From the NCBI RefSeq assembly GCF_022539665.2, contig NC_081332.1, positions 6,724,303-6,788,302 on the forward strand: 64,000 bases of DNA. The letters run 5' to 3'. Position 1 is the stretch's first letter, and each line of letters opens with the position of its first letter. The stretch is from Daphnia carinata. Its lineage: Eukaryota > Arthropoda > Branchiopoda > Diplostraca > Daphniidae. Below the pieces are notes generated by a model that was given only the letters and a program-made list of their open reading frames with translations, made no database searches and was not told where the DNA came from. Below are positions 47,453-58,400 of this stretch, piece after piece. A program made the position numbers and the translations under genes.

Positions 47453-49098
47453 TTAATCAGCTCGAAAATCGGTAGGAAAGAAAATCTTTTTCTGTGAACA
47501 GTTTAAAGCTTTGACTTCGCTTATGAGTTTCACAAGACGGTCAGTTAGAATTGGGTTATCGCTCAACTTTTGGCTGGCCGTCATGTTCTTCATCGTTTCT
47601 TCCAGTTCGAGACTGAATCCACTTTCGCCTTTGATCGTTTCCGCATCGATCCCTACATTATTTAACAGTTGAAAATAAAATGAATCCAGAAAAGATAGGA
47701 GAGTACACAGACCTGGTTTAGGTCCCTTCAGCTTTTCCTCGGCATCCAGCTCTTTTAAATCGTTGACGGCTGTCTTGTTGAGGGAAGCCGACATAACAAC
47801 GATGCCCATCAACATCCACATCAGCGATCTCTTCTTGTAATCGTCCAAAAAATCTTGCCAAGTGTAGTCATCGAACGAAACGCCAAGTAACCTCAAATCA
47901 GTCATTAAAGTATCGAAATAATAACGAAGTAAAACGAGCATGTGTTTCTCTCTCGTCTCCGGAGCGGCACTCGAGTACATGAAGTAGAGGATATCATTGA
48001 GAGGATGGCCAATTCTAGCCACTTGAAAATCAATCATTTTAAAGGCAATTGGTTTAGAATTGGGTTTGCCATCGTCTTCGTATTTGAACAGCATGTTGTT
48101 GAGCCAATAATCGCCGTGCAAGATGCACGCTAATGGACCACTACTTTCAACCGTGTCGATCAGAACGACTTCGTGGATACGTTGCAGCACTTCGGCAAAC
48201 CAATCCACAAGCTGTGAATTAGCAAGACCTTTACTTGACTGGCATTATTGTAGAAAAATGAGTCTATATTTACATCGGGCCTGTTGGCTTCTTGGATAAA
48301 GTCCAGCATAGAGTTCGAAGAGTTTTGAATGTGTTGAGCCATACCGAAATCGTAAAACGTTTTCTCATCCTGGATAAATTTCGCATTTGGCGGGCAATTC
48401 GATAGTTGGCAGGTGGATGGATCTTTCCACTGCCTCAACGCGTTGAGAGTAAGAGCGTGAAAATGAGCTAAGGATGTCAATGCCATGTGACAGTGACGAT
48501 AGTCAGCTCCTTGCGTTTTATCGGCCATGCGATAATTTTCTGCTTTGAGGTCTTGGAGCAAGATGCAAATACCAGACCCATCCGTTTCGCCCTTGACAAC
48601 CTCCTCCACATGGGTGTAGTAGCAATCTGGGACATTGAACGGTATCGGTTGATCAGCATACATTTCCCGGATGAGGCCAAAGAAATGATCGTACATCTTG
48701 ATCTCGCGATGATGGACGCCAGATTGATAAGCTGCTTGACGTAGCAAGAAATTCGCAGGCAATACCTAAGCACGACATACTTACTACTTTTTTTTATTAG
48801 AGCAATTCTTTTTAAACGGATTTACCTTGACAAAGGTGCTCAAGGTGTTAGCTTCACTTTTAATGGCGCCGCTGATTTGAGCCTTAACAATAAATGTGTC
48901 GCTCATGAAATTGTCTCCTAGACTGGACGCAGGTCTGACCACAACATGCACTTGTCCGTAGTTGGGCAGGTCATCGTAAGTGATGCCATCGATGTGATCT
49001 TTTGCCAAAGAGATCAGCTGACTCGATAATTTTTTGGATTCGAAGAGTGTTCGCCAAAACGTTTGATGTTCCACCAGGTTATTTATTGTGCCCGTCAT
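47453..49098 (-). CDS. EcK2, ecdysteroid-kinase-like protein, four exons
   Basis: Exons complement(48826-49098, 48274-48765, 47713-48211, 47453-47652), all GT-AG, 487 aa. Same exon phases as EcK1. Motifs: SDTFIVKAQ, LQDLKAENYRMADKTQGADY, HMALTSLAHFHALTLNALRQ, catalytic LHGDYWLNNMLF (the Asp+5 Asn is kept although the preceding Asn is Leu) and KMIDFQVARIGHPLNDILYF. The last exon has KGESGFSLELEETMKNMTAS and a longer tail (KKIFFPTDFRAD) than its neighbours. Intact. It lies between kinase-ankyrin gene 1 and EcK3 in the same orientation. Start at MTGTINNLVEHQTFW matches the EcK1 start region. Confidence 0.87.
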
Positions 49099-49698
49099 GG
49101 TGACGATCTCAGCTGACTGAAGTCGGCAGGTTGGACACAAAGACGAAGGATGAAGTTCAGATTGTAACTAGAAGATGGAATAAAATTTTTGTGGCTTTTT
49201 TTTTTCGCCAACGTTAATTTGAGCTTCCTTTTTTACCTTGGAATGTAGAAAAGAAAAGAGCAGAAACAACTGCGATGTGGACGTATCAAAAGCAAATGCA
49301 CAACTTGCGTAGTAGAGAGATAACGGAACTTGAGTAAATAATGAACCGGTGGTCAGTCGAGGTCCAGTCGGAATCCGAAGTGTACAACAACATGCACCGA
49401 GGGCACAATGCCTTTAGATATGGAATAATGGCCTATAATTTTGTCATCTGTATTCTTATCTCTCAATATTGCATTTTTATACTAATAATCAAATGAAAGC
49501 TGCTTTTGTTTTTTTAGAGAAAGGCTTATATGTTTAATGGCGTGTTGCATCTTTCATACTTTTAACAGTTGAAAACATTTGTTTTATTTGGTCGGAACTC
49601 TATAGATAGTTGTTTGCCAAATGAAAACAAGTTTGACACTTTTTGCAAGTGGTTGAAAAAAATTTTTATTTATCAAGTGGACGTTAAGAATTCCGTAT
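49099..49698. other. EcK2/EcK3 intergenic
   Basis: 600 bp, AT-rich. It must hold the EcK2 promoter and the EcK3 3' end. No distinct motif identified. Confidence 0.4.
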
Positions 49699-51352
49699 TT
49701 ATGGCGTATTATGTAGGCTATAAACTTCCGTGATGAGTTTCAAAAGACGATCAGTTAAAATTGGATTATCGCTCAGTTTGTGAGAAGTCATCATGTTCTT
49801 TATCGTCTCCTCAAATGAGGCGCTCTTCCCACTGAACTCTTCTTCATGTGTTTCATTAACTATAAGCAAATGCGATAATAAAAATGAAATTTTTCGAATG
49901 CCACCTCAATGATAAAAGATGGTATACCAGGTCCTTTGCTGCTTGTCCCTTTAAGGTGTTCTTCCTCATCCAAATGTTGCATCGTAGACACGACGGCTTT
50001 AGCCAGTCCCATGGACATGATCAAGCCACCAAAGATTAGGCCCATCAACGATCTCTTCTTATAATCGTTTAGAAAATCTTGCCAGGTGTAATAATGAAGT
50101 GTAACACCAAACAGCCGCAAGTCGGCATTCAACGTATCAAAATAATGACGTAACAATCCCTGCATGTGTCGCTGTCTAACCTCTGGTTTGGCACTGGCGT
50201 ACATGAAATAGAGGATGTCAGTCACTGGATGGCCAACTCTCGAAAGTTGAAAGTCAATCAACTTCAAGGAAACGGGAATGTTGTTGATTCCACCTTGCTG
50301 AGCTTCATCTGAATATTTGAATAGAATATTGTTGTTCCAAAAGTCTCCATGTAGTACGCAGGCCAGTGGTCCACACGATTGCACCGTATCAACAAGGACG
50401 ACTTCAGACAGCCGATCGTCCATCAACTTTTGAAGCCATTCAGCCAGCTAATTAATGATGTCGTAAAGGATAAAGATTAGGTACTAACTTTCGTGTAATT
50501 AAAATTTCTAATCAGCTTACGTCTGGTCTTTTAACATCTTGGGTAAACTCGATCATACGATTGCAAAAGTCTTTGGCAGTTTGAACCGCACTGAATTCGT
50601 AAACAGTCTTTTCCTGCGTTAAAAACCTTGCAGAGTGTGGCAAATTGGATAATTCGCCAGTGGACGGATCTTGCCACGTTCTCACGGCATTCAGAGTTAA
50701 AGCGTGATAATGAGCCAGTGAAGTTAATGCCATGTGGCAGTGCCGGTAATCAGCCCCTCCAAATTTATCCGACATGCAATAACCTTGCGATGAAAGATCC
50801 TCGAGGACAATGCAAGTGCCTGATCCATCCGTCTTGTCTTGGACAATTTCTTCAATGTTGACGTAGTAAATATTAGGGACATCGAGCGTGATGGGTTGTC
50901 CAACATGCATTTCGCGCAGGAGGCCGAAGAAACGAAGGTACATGTGCATCTCGTGATGATGAGTGTGCGATTCATAAGCTGCTTGACGCAGCAATAGGTT
51001 GGAAGGCAGTATCTGGTTTTGGCATAAAAGCAAAACTCTCCATAATTCAAACGAAATAAATAAACGAAATTAAGAAAAATCTGTTTTCTACCTTGGCAAA
51101 GGCCTTATAAGTCTTGGTCGTGTAACGTCGCTTCAATTGGGCTGACACGGTGAACGTGTCGCTCATAAAATTATCCCCGAGATTGGATGCGGAATGGACT
51201 GAGACATGTACTTGTCCGTTTTGGGGCATGTCGTCGTACGTAACACCGTCAACAGTTGCCAACAAGGCCAATTTTGGAGCTAACTGTTTCTCTTCAAAAA
51301 GCGTTTTCCAAAAGAGTTGATGTTCTGCCAGCTCCATGCCAACATCTGCCAT
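49699..51352 (-). CDS. EcK3, ecdysteroid-kinase-like protein, four exons
   Basis: Exons complement(51092-51352, 50521-51012, 49928-50447, 49699-49859), GT-AG, 477 aa. Motifs: SDTFTVSAQ, LEDLSSQGYCMSDKFGGADY, HMALTSLAHYHALTLNAV, catalytic LHGDFWNNNILF and KLIDFQLSRVGHPVTDILYF, then DYKKRSLMGLIFGG. It is the most diverged of the three intact members: exon 1 lacks the ...KDHID residues before GVTYDD, and a Cys replaces Ser in QSCGPLACVLHG. The start is taken at MADVGMELAEHQLFW; the in-frame Met five codons later is possible. Intact. Confidence 0.85.
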
Positions 51353-51767
51353 GTTGTCGAATAATTCCTGTTCCTGACCGATGGAATTACGCGAAAATAA
51401 AATAAGAGTGATAGTCACTTCTTACTTAGCTTACTTTTGTAACTTAAAAAACTAACTGGAGAAGTACGTTTTAAACCTTATGCCACCGAGTAACACGGAA
51501 GGGTTTGATGGCATCCAAATGAATCAATCTGATCTTGACGTTAGGCTTTTTGTCTGCTAAAGTAACGGGTTCTACCCAAAGAACGAAATGGGGAAAAACA
51601 CTTGATTAAAAGATAAAAAATGACCAAAATTTCCAGGTGAAGAAGTTGGCATCGATTTATTCAGGCAGAGCCACGTAGGAAAAAGAATAACGTACTTTGA
51701 TAAAGGTACTCAGCGTCTGAGTCTTGTTTTCCGATGCTGTAAGTTGAGCTGTTACAATGAAAGTATC

Positions 51768-52440
51768 ATAAGGCAATATGTACTACTTAGTACATAATCG
51801 CGCCTACAGTTTTCTTTATGGGGAAAGTGTGTGTGGCCGCCCTTAGGGCTTTGTTTGGTTGCTTTGATGGTTAAACCGTCAAAGTTAAACCAGTTAAAGA
51901 AAAATGCGTGTAGCGCAGAATTATATAAATTCGGTTTATATAAATTTATATTTTTATATAAATATAAATACATTATTATAAATACATTATTATATAATAC
52001 ACAATATAATATGATAATGTATATAAATTACATTATTATAAATACACATATATTATATTACTATATATTAAAACGTACAATTATATTTATATATTTTACA
52101 TACATACAATTATAATATATATATTACTATTATATATATCAAATATATGTACAATAGTTATGGTGAAGTAACATAAATATAAACATAAAGTTGTAATTGT
52201 AATCATCGATTTATTTAACAGGCAGAGCATAATTTTAGAAGGGGGAGGGGGTGTGTGAAAAAGACGTGAGGTCAAAAAAAAGAATTTTAAGATGCTATAT
52301 TTAACCCCAAAAACTACGTTTGAAAAAGTGGTTTTTGATAAACCATTATGGCGGCCATTTTTTTACCGCGCCAAGTTCAAATTTTAAAAAGTGTAAAAAA
52401 GTGTAAAAAATTTGAATTATAACACATATTTACATTTTGT
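51768..52440. other. insertion in EcK4 exon 1, bounded by direct repeats of about 75 bp
   Basis: The flanking exon-1 segments (51694-51767 and 52441-52514) are almost identical over about 70 bp. The insert includes an AT-rich simple-sequence tract at about 51920-52150 (TATATAAAT/ATTATTATA-type). No TIR, LTR end or coding region was seen. Confidence 0.6.
51920..52150. repeat. AT-rich low-complexity tract
   Basis: Over 200 bp almost wholly A and T, with repeated TATAAATACATTATTATA-like units. Confidence 0.75.
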
Positions 52441-53716
52441 TTGATAAAGGATATATCTCAGCGTCTGAGTCTTGTTTTCCGATGCTGTAAGTTGAGCTGT
52501 TACAATGAAAGTATCGCTCATAAAATTGTCCCCTAGGCTGGAGGTGGATTCGGCCACAACATGCACTTGTCCGTAGTGGGGCAGGTCATCGTAAGTGACG
52601 CCATCGATATGATCTATTGCTAGAGAGGCCAGTTGGGCTGCCAATTTCTTCGCCTCAAAGAGTCTTCCAGAAATGCTGCCGACCTGCCAAGCTCTTCACT
52701 TGTCTAGTCATCTTTCGTTATTCTGATTTGCATACGTCTTTTATTTTATTTAAAGAATTTAAAATATTTAAATTTAGGTTTTACCTTGGGGTTTGAATTT
52801 CAAGAATCGAGAGGAAGTAATAGAAGAAATGGGAAGACTGCAGTCAAAGTACTGGAGGTAGTATGTCGAAAGCACAATACTATCTAATAAAAGCGTATCC
52901 CAAAGGTCTAATTTTTCTGTTCTAATACCATCTCGTTATCACCGAAAAAAATACGCTGCGACTAAAAATAAAAACAAGTGGGCAAATCAAAATCACAAGA
53001 CGTCCAATAGACGACGATCTGCTTTTCGATATCTCTCCGTGTAGAATGATAGAGACCTTCAGTACTTCCTATACGTGTTGCTGGCTTTTTGGGATTTTCT
53101 GTCTATTTTGCACCTGTTGAAATGCCGAGTCACGTTAGTATGTTTGTATGGGCGAGATGGAATCGATATCATCTCGTCCTTGACGATGTGTTACTTCAAA
53201 CGCGTTGACCAGCACCCCATAAACAAGCACTGTAAACGACCTAGCAACTGGGCAATAAATCACATTAATATAATCAACCTCTGTGTTTACGTCTACCTGT
53301 TCGGTGTGAAGAATAGATGCAAGGCCGACTGGCTTATCACAAAAAGGCTTTTTATCAAAACGCACGACTTAGAATAGAAATTTTTGTACAAAAGATCTAC
53401 TATACGTTATCGCACTTAGTCTAGTTAAGTCAGGCATCCTTAAGTCTAACGAGTTAATGTTTTGTATTCGGCACGTAGACCTGCCAAACAAAATGCAATC
53501 AAAAACTTGCAGGTCAAACATGTACTGTTGAATTTAGCTCAGTCATGCTATGATTCGTGGCATACCTTATCATTCTGAGAGTAAGCCGGACATAGTTTTT
53601 TGGATACGTAATGGACAAGTTTTCAATGCTTGAGTCGCCATCATGTTCTTCATCTTTTCCTCCATTTCGAGGCTCATTCTACTTTCGCCCTTCACTGGTT
53701 CCACGTCCGTATCTAC

Positions 53717-55473
53717 ACGTTTGCCAAAATGTGAAATGCATAGAAATTAAATAATCAAACACCCATCAATACCAGTATTTATAATAATTGTAATAATAAT
53801 AATTTTTTAGGGAGCGAATTTCTGTACCCGATGTAGGACCTTACTAAATATTAAACGAATTGTCGCAGTCATCTCGTTGCACACACTGAGAGAAAACCAT
53901 TCCTCCTACTTTTCTTCGGGCACGTGTACCGTACCGATTTCGCTGATTGATCGTGTAAGAATCGATATAATCATTGGAAGACTATTTTCATTTTGGAATG
54001 CATTATTCCAAATGTTAAAAAAATATAATTTTAGAAATGTTTTATTTAAAATATGTGTACTACTAGACAAGAAAAATTTATGATATCGGATAAAGAAAAT
54101 GGAATTACATAGTATTTGGGTTTCACTGCACATGTTTATAACACACCCGCCTTCTCACCATGGGCGCTAGAGGTACGGGAAGTAAAACCATGCTGGCTAG
54201 CTCAGGGACAAAAGGCAATGAGACACGAGTTCTCCCGCCTATGGAACAATAGCTCAACGATGGTTCAATGAACCTGGTAAGTTGTGTTATCTTTAACAAC
54301 AAATTGCCTGTTTCTTTTTCAAATCGAGCAGAGTTCTCTGTAACCCATGTTTTCCTTTCGTCTATTATTTATCATCTTCGTCTTTTTGAATTTTTCAAAT
54401 TCTTGCTAAATGAGATCTTACAGTCTCCTTGTAAAGTTTCTCTCCCACCCCCACAAAAAAATTCCAGTTTTATCGCTCAACTCTAGTGTCTAGTCCTCCC
54501 TAAGGATGACTTGCCTTACCTGAAAATACTGAGAACAAAATGGGACAGTTTATAAGTGAGAACTAGTTTAGAGTTGAGAGAAATAACTGAAATAGTTCAT
54601 AAGTACTGGAAAAAAGACAAAAACAGTTAATGTACGTGAGATAATTCGTACAATAAGAATTACACGGCAACAAGTTGGAGTGTGTAGCATTGACTTCAGC
54701 ATGGAAAACTACTCGAAAAATGTTATACGTTCCGCGCGCCACCACCGGCAAGACTGAGCATGTCTACCGAGCCCGTAGTAGGGATCAGTGCTTTTCACTT
54801 TAGTCTCTGGTCTGGTGGAGTGCGACAATGTGCAGTAGTGAATTTGTGTCCCATGAACGTGCACCTTTTCCTTTTGCTTCTTCGCCAGTATGTGAGAGCG
54901 TTGCCACCTTTTCTTTGCTGGACATAAACGCAGGTAAGGAATTTGTCATGCAATCAATGACGTAAATTTGTTTAGACAATAATACTATAGTCTATTGACA
55001 CGAAAGAAAAATGTTACATTTCTGTGGTAAATACAGTCGCATCTAAGGCAGAGCCTGGATCATTCGACTAGGCTTGCACGCTGGTCAATTTTAATATTTT
55101 TCGATTCATGGCCGTCGTAAGAAACTTGGACATTTTGGATCGATATTGCTTGCAACATGTGCCTGCTTCAGTGGGGAATGTGTTAGAAATAATGGATCAT
55201 CTGCAAATCATTTGTTGTCCTCTAATATTGAGCCAAATGTTTACAGCGCCGTTCTTTTTTACTAAATGATCATTTTTTTTATTGTTTCTTTTTTTGCAGA
55301 ATTTGTTGCAGAATTTAGCGAGTCCTGGTGAAGAAACAGGCAAACTTGGTTTTAAAGCCGGCCATTGATTTAAATCATTACTTAAACTTAGATGCGTTGA
55401 TATTTCAGTTCGAAACTTATACTCTTTGCGATTGATCAGTTTATGCAGTTAACCGTATTTTATCAAGTCTCGT
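53717..55473 (+). other. duplicated noncoding block B
   Basis: Second copy of block A (41350-43414), with the same order of conserved patches. It is shorter at the right because the 42600-43400 segment is largely lost. About 270 bp at 54457-54724 is unique to this copy. The donor-like CGCAG/GTAAGG (about 54933) and a pyrimidine tract with TTTTGCAG (about 55300) are kept. A peptide-like frame conserved after the acceptor (SPGEETGKLGF here, SPGDETGKLGF in block A) ends early. Confidence 0.6.
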
Positions 55474-58400
55474 TTATTGCAACGTAACGTTTTCTTTGCC
55501 TGTTTCTCTTGTGTTCACAAGAGAAACAGGCCTTAATATCGTTGTAATTGCACCACATCCGGTACTAAAGATTTCGTCTACGTTGCAGTTTCTAAGAACT
55601 GGATTGCTCCGACTCAAATGGAGTGCATTTGATCTAGAGAAAGAGGTCTTCACATTTTTGTCGAAGCCAAGTTCGATCATGAGTTTAATTGCATCGACTA
55701 AGTGTGGGCTTAAACTGAATCGACACATAATATGAAGCGCATTCCACCCCCCGTTGGTTGTTGCATTTTTGTCAATACCGAGTTCAATCAAGAGATTAAT
55801 CGCATCGATTAATTGTGGGCTTGAATTGAATCGACACAAAACATGAAGCGCGTTCCATCCCCCGTCGGTTGTTGCGTTTATGTCAATGCCGAATTCAATC
55901 AAGCGTTTAATCACATCGATTAAGTGTGGGCTTGAATTGTCATAACACAAAAGATGAAGCGCATTCCATCCGTTGTTGGTTTTTGCGTTTTTGTCGATGA
56001 GTTTGATCAAGAGTGTAATTGCATCTATCAAGTGTTGGCTTGAATTGTTAAAACACAAAAGATGAAGCGCATTCCATCCATCTTGGTCCTTTGCGTCCTT
56101 GTCGACACCGAGTTCAATCAAGAGATTAATTGCATCGATTAAGTGTGGGCTTGTATTGTCATCACACAAAAGATGAAGTGCATTCATTCCATCGTTGGTT
56201 TTTGCGTTTTTGTCGATGCCGAGATCGATCAAGAGATTAATCGCATCGATTAAGTGTGGGGTTGAATTGTTACAACACAAAAGATGAAGCGCATTGCATC
56301 CCTTGTTGTTTTTTACGTTTTTGTCGATACCGAGTTCAATCAAGAGATTAATTGCCTCGATTAAGTGTGGGCTTGAATTGTTTACACACAAAAGATGAAG
56401 CGCATTGTATCCAGCGTTTGTTTTAGCGTTTATGTCGACGCCGAGTTCGATCAAAAATGTAATTGCACCGATCAAGTATGGGCTAGAGTTGTATCGACAA
56501 AGAAGATGAAGCGCATTCCATCCGTCTTTGTTTTTTTCGTTTTTGTCGAAACCAACTTCGATCAAGAGTTTGATTGCATCGATCAGCTGTGGGCCTGAAT
56601 TGTTTCGGCATAATAGAAGTAATGCACTGGATCCAGCGTTGGTACTTGCGTTTTTGTCGATCCCGAATTCGATCAAAAGTTTAATCGCATCGACTAAGTG
56701 TAGGCTCGCATTGTTAGAACACAAAAAATGAAGCGCATTCCATTCATCGTTGTTCTTTACGTTTATGTCGATGCCGAGTTCGATAAAGAGTTTAATCGCA
56801 TCGATTAAGTGTGGGCTTGAACTGTTAGAACATAAAAGATGAAGCGCGTTGCATCCAGTATTCGTTTTTGCCTCTTTGTCGACACCAAGTTCGATCAAGA
56901 GTTTAATCGCATCAATTAAGTGTGGGCCTGAATTGTTTCGACACAAAAGATGAAGCGCATAAAATCCCTTGTTCTCCTTTGCGTCCTTGTCGATGCCGAA
57001 TTCGATCAAGAGTTTAATTGCATCAATTAAGTGTGGGCCTGAATTGTTTCGACACAAAAAATGAAGCGCATTCCATTCATCGTTGTTCTTTACGTTTATG
57101 TCGATGCCGAATTCGATCAAGAGTTTAATTGCATCAATTAAGTGTGGGCTTGAATTGTTTCGACACAAAAGATGAAGCGCATTAAATCCCTTGTTCTCCT
57201 TTGCGTCCTTGTCGATGCCGAATTCGATCAAGAGTTTAATTGCATCAATTAAGTGTGGGCTTGAATTGTATCGACACAAAACATGAAGCGCATTCCATCC
57301 CTTGTCCTCCTCTGCGGATTTGTCGATGCCGAGTTCGATCAAGAGTTTAATCGCATCGATTAAGTGTTGACTGGAACTGTTAGAACACAAAAGATGAAGC
57401 GCGTTGCATCCAGTGTTCGTTTTTGCGTCTTTGTCGACACCGAGTTCGATCAAGAGTTTAATCGCATCAATTAAGTGTGGGCTTGAATTGTATCGACACA
57501 AGAGATGAAGCGCATTCCATCCGTCGTTGTTTTTTTCGATTTCGTCGATACCGAGTTCGATCAAGAGTTCTATCGCATCGGTTAAGTGTGGGCTTGAATT
57601 GTATCGACACAAATGATGAAGCGGATTCCATCTGTCTTTGTTTTTTTCGTTTTCGTTGTTGGAGAGTTCGATCAAGAGTTTAATCACATCGTTTAATCGC
57701 TTCCTTGAATTTTTTTGACACAAAAGATGAAACGCATCAGATGCAAAGTTTGTTCTTGCGTTTTTGTCGATGCCGAGTTTGATCAATAGTTTAATCGCAT
57801 CGATGAATTGTGGGCTCGAATTGTGAATACACAAAAGATTCAGTGCATTGCGTCCAGCGTTCGTTTTTGCGTTTGTGTCGAAGCCGATATCGATCAAAAG
57901 TTTAATTGCATCAATTAAGTGTGGGGTTGAATTGTATCGGCAAAGAAGATGAAGCGCATTCCATCCGCCATTGTTTTTTCCGTTTATGTCGATACCAACT
58001 TCGATCAAGAGTTTAATAGCATCGATTAAGTGTGGGTTTGAATTGTGCCGACATAAATAATGAAGCGCATTCCATCCGTCTTGGTTTTTCTCGTTTATGT
58101 CAATCCCGAGTTCGATCAAAAGTTTAATCGCATCGATTAAATGTGGGGTTGAATTGTTTCGACACAAAACATGAAGCGCGTTGCATCCAGTGTTCGTTTT
58201 TGCGCCTTTGTCGACACCAAGTTCGATCAAGAGTTTAATCGCATCAATTAAGTTTGGGCTTGAATTGTATCTACACAAAAGAAGAAGCGCATTCCATCCG
58301 TCTTTGTTTTTTCCGGTTTTGTCGATGCCCATTTCGATCATGAGTTTAATAGTATCGATTAAGTGTGGGTTTGAATTGTGCCGACACAAATAATGAAGCG

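Larger units (their letters stand above)
51692..53716 (-). pseudogene. EcK4, broken ecdysteroid-kinase-like copy
   Basis: Only the ends of a fourth gene survive. Exon 1 is at 52441-52715: a start region with a frameshift, then AAQLASLAIDHIDGVTYDDL, HYGQVHVVAESTSSLGDNFM and SDTFIVTAQL. Its 3' end, with a good donor, is repeated at 51692-51767. The 673 bp between these copies is foreign AT-rich DNA. An exon 4 remnant at about 53630-53716 reads DVEPVKGESRMSLEMEEKMK then NMMATQAL, closest to EcK1. Exons 2 and 3 with the catalytic loop were not found. The remnants are out of gene order on the minus strand, so rearrangement, not only deletion, occurred. Confidence 0.75.
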
